Shown here: one piece after another, positions 11,196-25,086 of the stretch
How positions within the stretch are numbered: position 1 is the first letter of the stretch
Layout of the letters: the number at the start of each line of letters is the position of its first letter
Origin: Lethocerus indicus
Lineage: Eukaryota; Arthropoda; Insecta; Hemiptera; Belostomatidae
Reading direction: 5' to 3'
Length of the DNA stretch: 64,000 bases
Assembly: GCA_019843655.1 (NCBI GenBank)
Contig: JACDQD010000005.1
Span: forward strand, 29,274,954-29,338,953
Notes under the pieces: generated by a model
Databases searched by the model: none
What the model was told of the DNA's origin: nothing
What the model saw: the letters and a program-made list of their open reading frames with translations, nothing else
Translations under genes and position numbers: made by a program

Positions 11196-13594
11196 CCCCC
11201 CCCCGGCCACCACCAACCAACCTTACGTTCTTAATGAATTAAGACCTAAATTGGACGGACCGCTGAGAAATCGCCCAATGTTAAATAGTGGCCCTTTATA
11301 TTGAATCCTGTAGCGATGTTACAGGAGTGAACGCCCCTCCACCCTCCCGATGATCGGTGAACTTAATTGAGTTCGCATTAGAGGACACTGCCACCCGTGG
11401 GCAGGTCCCAATTGAAATCTCCGAAAGCATTTATCCCGGCAGAGAACATTATTCAAACTGAAAGTCCCGTCGATTAAACCTCGACCCTTTACTTGGATTC
11501 TATGAACTACTATATCTAGTTCCAACAATGTAAGAATTCCTTTTTACAAAGATATAAAGTACTCTATTGTTATCACTGTTTATTGTAATAAAGCCGTTGG
11601 ACCCGAATATTATTCAAAGTGCCGGGGACATTGTGGAAAAAGAAGCGAGCCATAAAATGTAATACGATATCTGTCATATATCTAAACTCTGGTACGTGCA
11701 TATATATGCATAATGAATGAGGCGGGGGGGGGGCGAAACAAAAGCAAACGGGCGTATTCTTTACACGTCGGGCGGTGACCGTTGTTTCGGGGAGGGCCCC
11801 CCCCACGATGCCAAATTTCCTCTGTTTAACTTTCAAAGCGGGTCTTATCAGAGCCACTGAGTCAGAGGGGCCGCTCTCAAGCAGACGCGTCTTATTTATC
11901 TCACTTGCCATCTTCACTTCACAGCAGTTACGCCGGTATTTTACCCCGCCGCACCACCACTAGACCACTCTTCCTCCGGCCACACGAATGCCACTCAACT
12001 TCGGTAGTCCTGAATAGAGAAAGGAATATAATTTCGAACGAATTCCGGACGGCCGTTCGTCGAGACAAGATTGGCATAAAATATTATATATCCTTTCGGA
12101 ATATATTCATGTTTCCGAGCGAAATTATCCGTTGAATGGGACCAATAATATTAATATTTTTAGACAAAAGATACATTGGATACATTTGTTTTATAATTCA
12201 AAATATAATTGGCTTAAAATATCAATATTTTCTACATCTACGATGTCTGGCAGGTGGGTATGGATAGATTGCGTCTTGTACTGTCGGGAATATTTAAAAT
12301 TCGTTTCTACTTGAAAACTGTACGGTTCTAAGATGTTTCATTTAGGAGTTCTGAAGTTGAATTTTGCAAATATTTGCACGGGCCTGCGAAGAAACCATGT
12401 TCAGATTTCCGACTATTCAATATTGGTTAATAATAATGAATTATACCGGAACAACTCATTGAACGAAGATACCGATAATTTTAACATTTTACGAAGATAT
12501 CATATTACCTATTTGTCGTATCCATTTTCTTAAAATATTTGTCCACTCCGGTATTACCGGAAACACAGATAACGGAAAGAAAATTCAACCAATAAAATTT
12601 TAATTTGTGAACAGATCAAACCATTATAGGGCCCTGCGTCATTGTGTCATTTTTGCTTGTATTTGGCCCGTAATTCACTACGTTTTGTATATTATCTCAA
12701 CAGTATCTCTGAGCACGTAACTGAGTGTTTTTTTTTGGCAAATAAAAATAACATTCGGTTTAATTATTTTATGCCGCATACCTGAACGATTTCGTACAGG
12801 GATCATCCATTCTGTCCCTGTATAATGGCATCTTGTAGCGTATCGCGCTCCTAATTGCGGCGGTCATATCTGGTAGCCGGCCAACCTGAAACCGGGCCCC
12901 GGGCCACGGGCCCCGCTTTTATCCCTGTGGGAATGCCCCGGCCGCCCAATTATTAACCGTAGACTTCGAATAATAGAAAAACGTTGCCGGTTGATTCGAC
13001 CCGGCTCGAATTTTCGAGAATGCGATTACTCTCCCCACGCCCTCATTGAAGATCGCCCCGCGGAAAGGGAATATTGAAGAAGGGAATATAGTTATTCTCC
13101 AAATTGTGGCTTCATTATGATTTTTCGCTACTATTGAGACCGACAAAAGAATGCCGCGTGGGAACACGGTCGGTGGTTTTTCTTATTTGAATTCGAATCT
13201 GAGCTATGGATTATAAAAAATAAATCATTTTTCGGTGAAAAACCACTGTTTATTCAAATTTTACTAAATTTCCAACAGGAGCATGTGTTCTTTCTTGTCG
13301 TTAGTATTACGTTTATTTTGTGGCAAATAGGGTGAAATAAGATAAATCCTGCGCCTAGGCATATATTCAACCGCTATAAATACCAGTCTTAAGTCGATCC
13401 TTTAGGACCGCATGTGAGTTCTGTTGTGTTATCCGCTATTTCCCAAAGTGGAAGTCGGACCCCCAGGGGGGGGGGGGGCTTCGTCCGGGCGGGTCTTCAT
13501 ACGCGCCGCGAACGGGATCCGGCAACGATATCTCATTCAAATGGCCTCACAATCAGGCCGGCGATTACCGAGGGTAAGCGGGAGATTGGAGTTG

Positions 13595-13613
13595 GAGAGA
13601 GAGAGAGAGAGAG
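13595..13613. repeat. (GA)9 microsatellite
   Basis: Short perfect GA run in a GC-rich block. Confidence 0.9.
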
Positions 13614-16250
13614 GCCGCCATTATCCACGCCGAGCCAATATCCTCTCAATTATTCTCACCTCGGACTCGCCCCGTACCCGGCCCCCAACTTTAAACATTT
13701 CCCGAGGCGAGGGGACGCCTAGCTAGAGTTGAGGATTCCGAGACTAAGTATGTCCTTCATTGTATGCTACGGCTACAACAATTTCAAAGCACAGAATACA
13801 GTTTCATTTACGAACTATGACTACCGGTGAAGCCGCCGACTGGCTGAATTGTGTCGCACAGAAAATGAAATGCAGAACTTTGTCAGTTTAGGCGGAAAGG
13901 AATATAATTTTCCTTTATCCTAAGATATTAATTTGAGGTTCCACGAGGATTTGGAACATCACTTTCACATTTCTTCAACCCATTTCCAAGGTAGATGCGT
14001 TTCAGTTTGCATTGTGATGCGTTACTTATAATTTAAAAGGCTCATCTGTTGCAATATATTCTTATTAACTTAATTGATCAATATATGGCAACTGAATATT
14101 TTGATTCATTCCTACTTTTTACTTTTCATTCATTCATGCCTGTATATTCGGAATATGTGTTGAAGTGAAGTTTCGGAGAAAGATTTAGATTATTTTAATC
14201 TCGTGTTTCAATTATATTCGAATAATAATGGAGTGTGTGTATGAGAGAGGTGACATTAACGCCTGCCTAGTGCCTAGGAGGGGCTGCTGAGGGCTCAGGT
14301 GTTTCACTACTTCAATTTCCTTCCCTTCCACCTGTTTGTACATTCCTCACAATTACTCCCTTTTGTCTTTTACGCGGATGAATTAAACAATCGTCGTCAG
14401 GCGGCCGTTATTTACGTTTGATAATCGGCGTCGTACAGCGCTGCTAGAAACGGGGAACGGTGAATACAAATGAGAGGCGATGCGAGCCCCGGGGCCGACA
14501 TTACGCATTCGAAGGCGTATTCGACGCACACACCGCTGTTTTACATGCGCCCTCGCATGAGCTGAGGGGGGGCCGGACAAGCGCGGGCTTATTAAAGAAT
14601 AACAAATTAAGAAGAGTCAAAACAGGGGGCCCTTTCTCGTGGGCCCTTTGGTGGTGCGGCCCATTCAACCGGCCGGGACCTTCCGGCTTTTGAAACAAAA
14701 AAAAAAAACTAGGCCCACTCTCCGATGCACCACTCGTCAATGAAAGCCTCCCCCTGCCACTGCCCTTAGAACTCGAGGGCGGCGGCCGGGGGTTGTTGAC
14801 ATCAAAGTGAAAACAAACGCTTTGACACGCGACTCGACGTCCTATCGACAATGAGCTCGAGACCGGCACAATAAGGCCCGTGTTATGGCCAGAATGTGAG
14901 CCACACTTAGAGCCCCACTCTACGCGACATGATTAGAAAGCCCATTGTCTTATTTAACAGCGTCGGAACTTTACATCCGACCTATTGGTGTATACCTGTC
15001 AGGTTGCTACACTGTTCTGAGTACAGGCGGACCAACGAAGGACTGGAAAACTTTATTGCCAACTCTATTGATAATTTATCCTCTTCATTAATTTATCGAC
15101 TTATTATTACGTTAAATTTCAACATTGTTGGGAACGGTTCATTGAACAACGGAGCCAATTATCACCTTCTGAAAGTGGAAATTTAATTATATTTTTAAGA
15201 CACCTCTTTTCCCGCCTTGGCACGATTTCGTGAAAAATCTACGATTTAATGTTACTAATGATTATGGTTATATGTGTATTTCCTCCTGAGTTTACTCAAT
15301 TACAACTGATTCCACTAGGAGCTCATTAACTCTAGAGTACTGGAATAGTGTTTGAATTTCCAGTTGGAATTATTTTAAATTGTGCATCTTTCTTTTAAAA
15401 TCTCGATACACGGATGACAGTGTCCAAATGTGCGTTCACTCGGACATTCCTCCGGAGTGAAATTATGTCCTTTTAAGATCTAGATTGTTGGCGACTAGCT
15501 GGCTGGGGACGGGGACACGTTCTGTTCAGCATTAAATGAGCCCGACACACACGAGGCGGAGCCCTCCTCCACCTCCTCATCCTCCTCCACGAGGGGTCTC
15601 AGGTGGTGTCCAGCGTCATCGGAATCAAGCGTTAATTAAAAGTCGAACGGTGTGGGCCACCTTTCGTAATTAGTATGCGAGATTGTCGGACGATAGGGCG
15701 CTACCTGTGCGGCAACTTGACTGAATATACATGAGTAACTCTCCCAACTTACCACGTCCTTTTCAGCTTTTGCTCCTTATCACTCTATTTCTCTCTCTCC
15801 CCCACACTCTCCCACTTTCGAATTTTGATGAATTAACACAAGCAGCTAAAAACAGTTTTACCCATTTCATACCTCAATAGTTAAAATTAGGACCTAAGGT
15901 CCTAGTGTACATGACCTACAACGCCAGCTAGCATCATTAAACCATAGAGTATTACCTATACAATGCTATCGATTTTACTGCATTGAACGAAATTGTTGAC
16001 GCGATTACTTAAAACGTCATAAGATAATACAGGAATCATACGAGTGATACCATGTGTATATTGCTATGGAAAGAAATATTTGTATTGCGTCCCAAGAGGG
16101 CGTCTAATGGATGAGATATATAGTCGCGTGATCGGCCGAGCCGCTCCTCCCATAGGGCCCCGGTCCAGTCATTAACAGAGAGAGAGTGACGGCCCGATGA
16201 GGTTTAATGATATCCGAGGGGGCTAATTGATCTCCGAGCGTCCGGGGTCC

Positions 16251-16264
16251 CGACCCCGGGGTCG
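16251..16264. repeat. 14-bp perfect GC palindrome
   Basis: CGACCCCGGGGTCG. It directly follows GGGGTCC, which can compete for the same pairing (GGGGTC..GACCCC). It lies in a GC-rich block at 16130-16340. Confidence 0.6.
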
Positions 16265-16430
16265 TTAGTCACAATTTAACCTGCCGAGAAGGGGTTGGGC
16301 CACCCCTCCTCACCTGTCAACCTGGCCCATCATCCCCGCCGAGTAACAAATGGGGGTAAGAACGCCTTCAACCTTTAACTTATTTGTACCTGGAGGTAAT
16401 TAATGTTTTCGCGCCACTGACCACACATAT

Positions 16431-16444
16431 ACACACACACACAC
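16431..16444. repeat. (AC)7 microsatellite
   Basis: Short perfect AC run following CACATATAC. Confidence 0.9.
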
Positions 16445-17934
16445 GTTTCTAATGTAAACTCTATGGCCAAGCGTACTTCGACACATTTGGTCTACGTACG
16501 CTTCTGCAGTTATCTCGAATTGGCGCACTTGTTAACTCAAATCGAACCAAACGAAGAATTGCAACTGTATTTAGGTCTGATAGGGGACACGATTGGACGG
16601 AGGCCCGCACCGCCGAGGTGACATGATGTTCGTGCGGGACATAATCCATCAATTATTCTGTTCTGCAGTTGTTGTAAAATGCACATTGCACTCTGGTAAT
16701 TGTCGGTGCGACACGCCACGTCATTCGATTTCCGCGTTAACAACCGCTTAAATAATTCAATAGGACGTCTCGAAACCGAAGCCAACATTATCCTTATTTT
16801 AGTCACCCTCGAAGGAAACACTTTGACGATAAAGAGAATTTACTTCCATTGCGGAGCGAACAAATTTGAATTTTTCGCCATTTCCATTTAAAAATATACG
16901 TCAATACGTCTGCTTCTTGACTGGAAAACAGGCTGTTTCATACTTAGCTTAAATCGTCTTGGTTTACTCCTGGGAATAATTTTTCAAAATAATAGATCGG
17001 GAGAAGGCTTTCAAATTAAATATGTTTTGACCAAATTATATCTTATGACGATATGAATATTGAGTTTCAAACTAGTGGAACTTTAGTGTCCCACGAAGAT
17101 CTGTAATTTAGCTCTAGTTGGTTATTTTAGACGTAATCGGGAAACTCATTATAGCTCGAGCACTCTCTTTTGGCTTCCACTGAATATCCCATGTCGTAGA
17201 TTTCCGATTCCCTTTCGTGAAAGGAAACCTATCAATTCTTGAAGGCATTCCCCTGTCGACCCACAAAGCTGATTACCGATTTCACCCGCATTCTGCACGA
17301 TACTTCGCACATTTGTAACGTCTCCTGGACCATCACCAGAACCAGTTTCGACAATTCAGCTTATCTCTTACTCACGCTTAAAATGTTTTCTATCATCAAG
17401 GTATATTGGACGGAATGCACGGACGGCGTTTCAAGAGCGACCAGTAGAGGCTATTAAAGACACCCCGCTGGTTGTAATTCTTCTTTGAAATAACGGCGTA
17501 GCCTCTCCAGTGGAGGTGAGATCACCCAAATTACAGTTGATTCAGAATTGGTAGGTGAAAAAATAATGGCACTCCTATTAAGGGATCGGTTTGTTTTTTG
17601 ATTGGACTTCGCCACTCAGTATTTTTGCTTAATCCTAGCAGGCCTTGGGCATTTCTCTATTACAAGATTTCTTCAGTACAGAATCACTGAGGACTAATTA
17701 GACATTATTATATAATCTTACATATTTGTAATTTAAAATTTCCCACATTTTGTAATCAGTTTATGTGATCGTGTTACAATTATTAGACAAACACAAAAAC
17801 TCGCCTTGAACTAGTCTCGTTCCTGATACCTCCGGTCTACTACTTTTTCTGCCTATAAACTATAAATTGAATACTGTTTTATATTTTGAAGTAAACTATA
17901 TCTACTCCTTACATGCAAATAAAATCTTATTTCT

Positions 17935-18038
17935 GTAGATTTCGCGTGTTTCTTTCTCCTAGCAAAAGACCAAACCAGACGAAAACACACGAAATCTACG
18001 GTATTCCAACCCCTCGCAGAGTACAAAACAGGCATTCT
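17935..18038 (+). mobile_element. Internally deleted family element, copy B (13-bp TSD)
   Basis: A 104-bp element made only of the two outer ends of the family: GTAGATTTCGCGTGTTTC on the left, and AGCAAAAGACCAAACCAG through ACACACGAAATCTACGG on the right. A 40-bp right tail follows (ATTCCAACCCCTCGCAGAG, then CAAAACAGGC). It is flanked by a perfect 13-bp direct repeat, AAATCTTATTTCT, at 17922-17934 and 18039-18051. The target duplication defines the true ends: left GTAGATTTCG and right ...CAGGCATTCT. The hammerhead block and the centre are missing. Either the deletion came after insertion, or a ribozyme-less short form was able to move. Confidence 0.8.
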
Positions 18039-18051
18039 AAATCTTATTTCT

Positions 18052-20152
18052 ATTACGCTTTCTTCTGCGTATGGTAATATGATAATGTAGCTAAAAGACT
18101 ATTATCAGAAATGCTGACTGACGTAACCCAATTTTAATAAAAATTGTCAACCTGCGTTAAACTGTTAAGATGCTGGTAGTACTTTTTATATGCATAGTAA
18201 TCCTGTATAAATATTCGTACCTCGATCAGTACTTTCGTAACTTTTCTCGCCGGGGTCGGACGTATCGGCATTTACCGGGGCAGTCATCAGGTTTAGTGGG
18301 GTCAATCTCGGGGCTCGGAATATTCTTACCGTGGGGGGAGGAGGTTAGTTAAAAACCGGAAGGGGAAAGTCGTGTAAAGAACTTTTAATTGGGGAACGGT
18401 ACCACCCCCCGCCCCCGCCTCCCTGGACAAGCCCACAACGCGAATCGATTTAGCAATCGTGCGGCTTTAAAGTCCCAAAGCTCTTTTGGAGCCGGTGCCC
18501 GGCCCCCGGCTAAGCCCCGAGGCCCACGAAATATGATAATGGCTTCGGGGAGCTTAATGTTTTCAGTTCGCCCCGCACCCACCCCCTCGCCAATGATAAG
18601 TGCCAAAGTAGTTACCCCCCCTCCCCCCCCAGGGCCATGGCGCCTTCATTCAGGCTTCGGAGGGCTAAAAACCGCCGCCGAGCTAAAACGACGGCCGCCC
18701 AAAGTGGATTTTAATTTCCATCCGATGGTCGGAGGCGGGGGGTTAAAAGAAAAAGGGAAATTGTTGACTACGAAATGTCATAATTTGAAGGGAAGCCGTT
18801 CCGTCATTTAGTTCCATGCCGGGTTCTTAGTTGTTTCTTCAGTTTCTTTTTACGCCACTCCGACCTTTATCTTCAATTCCTGTGAATTAGCGAATTACAA
18901 GGAATTAGGCTTACCTGATTCCTCGACGCTTTGGAGCAAAAAGTTGACTTTGACTTTCAAAAATCGAAAGAAAATTTAATTAAATTGTTAAAGAATCTTG
19001 ATAAAATTAAATCAAGAAAGACCCAAATCTCATTTGTTAAATTTGACAAACAGATTTTTCTGGAGAAGGTAAGGATTTTGTTGTTTTTATTTAATTCCGG
19101 GAAAAAATTAGAGAAAAATCCCTAATTTACTTAATTAACGGGACAAAAGTTCTAAGCCAACAATTAGGATAAGGATTATCTCTCATCGACTCACTTCCCC
19201 TTTTATCATTTCCTTTATCCTTAATCCTCAGATATCGCTAATTAAAAATTATGAAGCCGTCATTAGATAGAATTATACAGTTGGAGATATATTTAAGACC
19301 GATAAGTCCTCGCTTTACAGCGACAGCGTTTTTAATTATGCCTGAAGGAATTTAATTAATACCCAAAAATATATATATAGGCTAATGAGAATTATGAATT
19401 ATGGACGCTGTTGTAGGGTTTAACGTTTTCTTTCAGTTTCAAATTTATTTCAAATGAAGTAATCATCATGAAACATTTTCTGAAAGTTGAGAATAAAATG
19501 TTAGTTCGTCATTAAATATATATTGAGAGATGTTACAGTTTCGCGAAAAGTGTTTGCCTTCGTAGGGGGGAAGTTTAAAGTTTCAGCGAAAGCCCATAAG
19601 TTGGGCCGAAGTGGGTGAAACTGGACAAAAGCCGGTACCCGCCGGTAGCCGGGCCATCGGGATCGGCCCGGCGGCGCACACAACTTAGTTCATATTCTAA
19701 TCTCAACTCATAATATATTATATTATTATACGGAACGTCCAACTGTGGACTCTGGGACTTTGTATTTATTTTAGTGCCTGAGTTATAAATTCAAACGACT
19801 TCCTGCCTTGGCTTTTTATTCCGAGTAAAGCGAAAAACGTTGTGGGACCTCCCACCCCCCTCCGGCCCCTTCATCCCTCTTCGTTCAAAGGACGCCTAAG
19901 CGATTGGCGATATTTCAAAATATTTACCGTTTTGGAAACGGCATATGCCGCGCATGCAATAAATTATAATACATGTAATCATTTTAATATTAAATAGATT
20001 TTATTATTTGTTTTCAGTAAAGTAATTTTGGATTCAGTGCATAACTGAATAGATGTTAGTATTTAGACCCCATAATCAAAACGAAAACTCTTTAGCTACA
20101 TCGAGTTATTATTGCTTAATAAATTGTACAAAATTGTCTATACGCGTAATGG
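18052..20152. other. Gene-free stretch
   Basis: A GC-rich island at 18240-18760 with overlapping Pro/Gly-rich frames on both strands. Then AT-rich DNA at 18880-19400, where an open frame at 18931-19125 is Lys/Phe/Leu-rich as expected from base composition. The GC hairpin at 19648 follows. Confidence 0.55.
19648..19672. other. GC-rich hairpin
   Basis: GCCGGGCC and GGCCCGGC form a perfect 8-bp stem around a 9-base loop, ATCGGGATC. No T-run follows, so there is no bacterial-type terminator. It lies in a GGCC-rich block at about 19600-19675. Confidence 0.55.
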
Positions 20153-20255
20153 ATTGGTCTTTTGCTAGACCAGTTCCGGCTGATAACCATTTTCAGTAGC
20201 TTTTGTTGACATTACAAACCTACTGAAGATGAAGATCAGTCGTATTCCACATTGA
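20153..20255 (-). mobile_element. Degenerate family element, copy E
   Basis: A diverged inverted-repeat fragment. The left part has GGTCTTTTGCTAGACCAG followed by TTCCGGCTG and TTTTCAGTAGC. The right part begins CTACTGAAGATG at 20220 in the opposite orientation. The minus-strand ribozyme block (20164-20200) has lost the invariant G in CTGAAGA (CTGAAAA), and its GAAA is changed to GGAA, so it is predicted inactive. The outer ends are not recognisable and no target duplication is seen. Confidence 0.6.
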
Positions 20256-23200
20256 TCCTCTTAGTAATGGGGTAGTAGTATGTTATATTATTAATATATT
20301 TATCATTTAACCTTCCTGCCTTATAACTTTCACATTAGTCTACTACGGGGGCACTATTTTAGGTTCTGAACACAGCTTTTGCCGAAGGGGGTTGTAATTA
20401 TAAAAACGACTTCCTCCCTTTTGTTGTCGATGTGGGAACACCGAAAAACAGCTCAAAAACTAGTTTTTCTGACTGGGAAAACACTCTAATGAAAAACCGA
20501 AAATCCATTAATAAAGATCAAACCGTGAACCGTGTAAAATTGTTATGACGTTGCTCGCGGCCCGAACTGGTTAACATGCGACCTATTTGGCTCCCTTCTT
20601 TCATTCTTAAAAACTTTTCATTCATTCCAGGAAAGGTTAGAAAATGTAATTAGTTGTAGGATGACTCACTGAATAACGTAAAATTATAGTTAAAATATTT
20701 TAAGAATATATTTCAAGAGAATAATTACTCGAGAAATCTAGAATTTACTCGCCAGAAGAAACTAAAGCGTTTTGAAATTTAACTTCTAAGTTGGAACTGT
20801 CCAACTTTATGAGAATTCTCGTGGACAAATCAGAAAAGTTTGCGAGATATCTAAACATTATTTTCACAAAGCACTTATATTAATTATTGCCGTTAGTTGC
20901 TTAGAGCCATCGGAGAAAATAGAAAAGCCCGGTGCTCTAAAAGGCTGACAAAAAACGTGAGTTATATTTTAGAGCCCTTTTACAGCCCAATATGTTGTCT
21001 GCCCCCTCCAAAAAAAAAAAATAATACAGGGCCAGCCCCACGAAGGGCGGTTCTCCACGGGCAATTATGACATCCCGGAACTCGGTTGTTCGCTCGGTTT
21101 TCAGCTAGCGGAGCATTAGTTCGAGCAATGTTAGAGCCGGAAAATAAATGTCGAAAAATTATGAAATCTATAATATTAATGATTCTCTAAAATAGTCAAG
21201 ACTAAGGGAAAGGAACTGACAATATTACTTTTATCCATTAGAGTTCATGTTTATGACATTTTCATTTATTCAATCCATACTTGTAATGCAAGTATATCAT
21301 CTTTTAGCTCAAAGATTGTTTTCTGAACTTACTCTTGTTACATGTCTATAATGTTATGCACGGTTTTAGAAAATAAACCATTCGTTTTTGGATATAATAC
21401 AAACCGGATTCACGAGTGATCACCAGATTCGTCCTTTCGCGAAGCGCTTCCTTTACGTGTTTTCGAACAGTCTCCCAGACGGCTTATCACTTTAATATTC
21501 ATAATTCATATCCCGTTCGGCGCGAGCTTCCTCCGAGCGGCGGGAATGGAAATTTTTGTTTCCTATTAAAACGTTCCGTGAGAAATCGGAAACGGTACCC
21601 GGGCACCATAAATAATATCCAGGAGTGTTGAGCGGGCGCGCTCGGACGGACGGACGTCCACAAGACTTCAATATTCCACAAGGGCGAAACACAGCCGTTC
21701 CCGGAATACGAGGACTCGAAGAACAGGTGTCGCGTCCCCCGCCGCTTCTTATATCTATTAATATTTCATATCTCGTGATTCGGTCGCGGAGAAAAAAAAT
21801 TCCCGTCGCCTACGGAGACTGGCATCGGCAAAAATTTGAATCGCTACCGAAAGTTGCATATTGTTTGATTATCCTACAGATCCTGGACAGAACCCATAAG
21901 GTAGTCGAGAGGAGTTCCTCTTCTCAATTAAATATTTTCCACAGTGAAATCAAAATCCGCAACAAGAAAATTTGGGAATGTTATGCGTGTGATAATTTCT
22001 ACGGAAATAACCTTCGGGACAGCAAAACAATTATTTGTAGCGCACAGATTAATGTCTAGAAATAAATGGCGTGCTGGAGGTCGCAGTTTCGCATTATGCA
22101 AATGTTTGCGAAACAGTAAACTTCAATCTGCACAGTAAATAGACTTAATCAGTGCACTCATTATTGCCGTGTAGGCCCACTCGATGAAGGTTCGTGGAAT
22201 AGAGTGAAAAATTATAAAATCCAAACTGAGACCAATAAAACCGCCGTTGTATTTATATTTTGTTTACGATATAAAAACGAGGGAGACAAAAAGTCAAATA
22301 AATTACCGAAGTTAACTGGTCGCGCATTAAAAATCTGAAAACACATCCGCCCGGAGCTATTAATATAACGTATTGTAATATGATCCCAGAAATCGTAACT
22401 GCCAAAACGGCTCGGGGAGCTGAGAGCCGGCGCGGCGCATTCTCCACCCCGGGTCGTAAATTCAGGCATGATGTATTCCCCAAGGACTTCCAAGGAATTG
22501 TATTCCAAGGTGGCTCCGGGCATTTTTCCCTCTCCCTCCCTCCCACCGCTCGCTCATTCCCACCCCCCCCCTCCCCACTACTCGCTCGCTCCGAAATGAA
22601 TAATTCAGTTTACAAGTTGTTTAATCGAACTCGGACATAAAATCTTTTATTGGTCGTATTTTAAGTCGGGGCGGCGTGAAAATCCGCGCGATCCCCGCTC
22701 CGCCGGGGCTTTCGAGGCCCACTCTGAAAAATTGGAAGAGCCCTGTCCCCGGCTCTGTCCTCTCCGACAGAATATTGATTCCTACTCTAACTCTAATCCG
22801 CCGTTTTGCCGACAAATATACATTTTTTTGTAAACGGTAAGTGCTTAATCATCCCTCAGAAAAATTAGAATTAGTGGAATCCCTCTGAATCCTAAATGAA
22901 TAGTTCGTTGGCGACTAAATGGAAATGGAAGTTCGCTGGCGTACTGGCTATTTTCACAGACATAATGCAAATATCATAAGCCAAGGGTCTCTCAGCACAT
23001 AAATAATGTTATATAGATCCTAAATTGTATTACTTTACTGTATTGTTTTTTGCTAGGGTGTTAGAAAATGGGAATAATGTCTTAGTAGTGGCGACTATTC
23101 TCAACGAGTTCATTCATGTTTCAAGACGCGTTGCTTGATTTTGAAGAAAATTACAATTTACAAAATTGCAATCCGGTATCTACGGGTGCCGTGTGTCAGT

Positions 23201-25043
23201 TTACTAATGAGCTCATAGAGTGCGGCGACAGTACTGTTGCTGCAGAAAAATAAGGGTCCGAGGATGGCCATTTCTTTCCCCAACAGAAACCGGTATCGTA
23301 CCGCAGCCGCCGCTCCCCCTCACCAGCCGGAGTCGTAAAGTCCGTTATGATGATAAGGGAGGAGCGCCTTAAGACCCGGCTGTCGCCCCGTTCAAAAACC
23401 GAGTAAATTACAAGGGCAAACTGGCCGGGATCGAGATTGAGTCCCGGCGGAGCGCGGGCATCTCGTGGTCGGGCTCCCCCGGGAGGAGGCACCGCTATTG
23501 GCTCCTCTTAGCCCTAATAAACACTGGGAAACAACTGGCTTTGGAAATCATAATGTACGGAATCGGATGCCACGTGCAGTCCCGGAGCCGGTTATGATGG
23601 CCCGCCGTAGAGGATATGTTCGGAGGAGCGAAGAAGCGTACGTTTTGGAAGAGAATCATAGGAGCGAAACTCATGTTCATCGAGACATTTATCAATTTTA
23701 TTCTGCCAAATTCCACGCAACTATTATGCAATTTGATTATCAATAAATTATTTACTTAATAGTATCCGATATTTAAATTTATATAATGGCATTTATGCGA
23801 AAAATGTCATTAATTAATATAATTTACCTCTAATTCTGTACTCAGATTGAAATATTTTAAACTGAAGGAATATTAGACAAAGTTTTGGATAACTTAAAAT
23901 AAAGTAATATTATCTTTGAATTATATTTCAGTTATTATCGGCGTGAAAGCATTCCGGGGGGAGGTATTTTGTATACAATTAAAATTCATACGCATAGTTT
24001 AGTATACTAGAGGCAGATAAATATGGCGAAGAGGGACATATAGCAGTAAACAAGTCATTCGCATCTTGATTGAGTCGGGATTTCAGAAAAAAGAGACTGA
24101 GATAAGTGGTCTGAAGATACATCTGTTGCGAGGCATTGCACTGGGGCTATTCAGGCCGGCCGAGAAATGTCAAGTATGAATATCTAGCGGTGCATTTTTA
24201 AAGACCGCTACGGCGATTTGATTGAAAATGTCAGAAGAACCATTATGAAATAATTTCGAGCCGAGGTCTCCCCGGGCCAATTCGGACGGGCTCGATTTGC
24301 ATTCTAATTGAACCGGTACTAGTTCCCTTTTGGAATAATTCTTCGCGATACCGACCGGAGCAGCTGGCACCTGCGAGATTTATTTAAGACGCACTCGGAA
24401 AAGGTACACGGGCGTACTGCCGTACAAGGCAATTAGAGTTGCCGGCGAAAATGTCACCTGGGAGGAATTTGAAGAATTGACGATTTCAGGCATTTTATCA
24501 GCAACTCGGTTCAAATATTTTCTTGCAGACCTGCCAAATATAGAGATAAGGTTTTCATTCTGGATAACTATTCATGAAAACTGTATTTGGGATTGAAGAT
24601 GCATGGAACTCGTCCGTCCGACGTGTCTCCATTGTTTAATTGAATGTATACTTTTATGAAGTATTTCTTAATACAGAAGAGCAAAATAGTGAAAATTATT
24701 AAATTCGGAGCATATATTTTTAGTTTAAATTAAATTCACGGAAATGGTCAAGAAAAATATTGGTAGTCGAAAGTGTGACCGGCTTCTCGCTTTCATCATG
24801 GTTCGTGACAAGGTGACGAACATTCCTATGTGTGTCGATTACCTGATGAACTATCCCGCCAGCACTATCCACCAGACTGTTACTGAAACCAACCGAGGCT
24901 CGTAACGAAAATTACTTATATCTTTAACCCTTGTCCAGAATTAAAAATCCTGATAGCTCTGATAAAATGTCAATTTCCGGTAGAACAAGAAAAACATCAG
25001 TTTAATTTGCGTTGAGAATTTCTGGTCAACTCTCACCCGTTTT
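20256..25043. other. Gene-free stretch
   Basis: Mostly AT-rich with GC patches at 21500-21740, 22400-22760 and 23250-23490. A 144-codon frame at 21625-22059 has no recognisable domain and starts in a GC patch. C-runs at 22560-22580. Confidence 0.55.
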
Positions 25044-25086
25044 GTCTTAAGCTGGCCCGGTTTCAATTCTCCCCACAGTCAGTACT
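25044..25086 (-). repeat. Solo relic of the hammerhead block
   Basis: On the minus strand this reads TACTGACTGTGGGGAGAA, then TTGAAACCGGGCCAGC and TTAAGAC. By eye it lines up with the 42-base family block TACTGAAGATGGCGAGCAGCC...GAAACCGGTCTAGCAAAAGAC at roughly three positions in four. The core heptamer is mutated. No arms of the family are visible on either side. Confidence 0.4.

Larger units (their letters stand above)
8531..17921. other. Gene-free stretch with duplicated block and GC-rich islands
   Basis: Holds the compound repeat at 9076, the duplicated blocks at 9851 and 11109, and GC-rich islands at 12840-13060, 13440-13720, 14380-14900 and 16130-16340. These are rich in TAAT/ATTA beside GGCCC runs. 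AT-rich DNA lies between. Open frames of 60-120 codons occur on both strands of the islands without a domain. A 9-base A run occurs near 14700. Confidence 0.55.

Noticed and set aside
18931..19125. Lys/Phe/Leu-rich open frame ending near GAGAAG|GTAAGG
   Set aside because: AT-rich DNA gives such peptides readily, and there is an upstream in-frame stop with no good acceptor after it.
24842..24895. CTGATGA followed by CTGAAACC
   Set aside because: Spacing is long, stem II does not pair and the family arms are absent.
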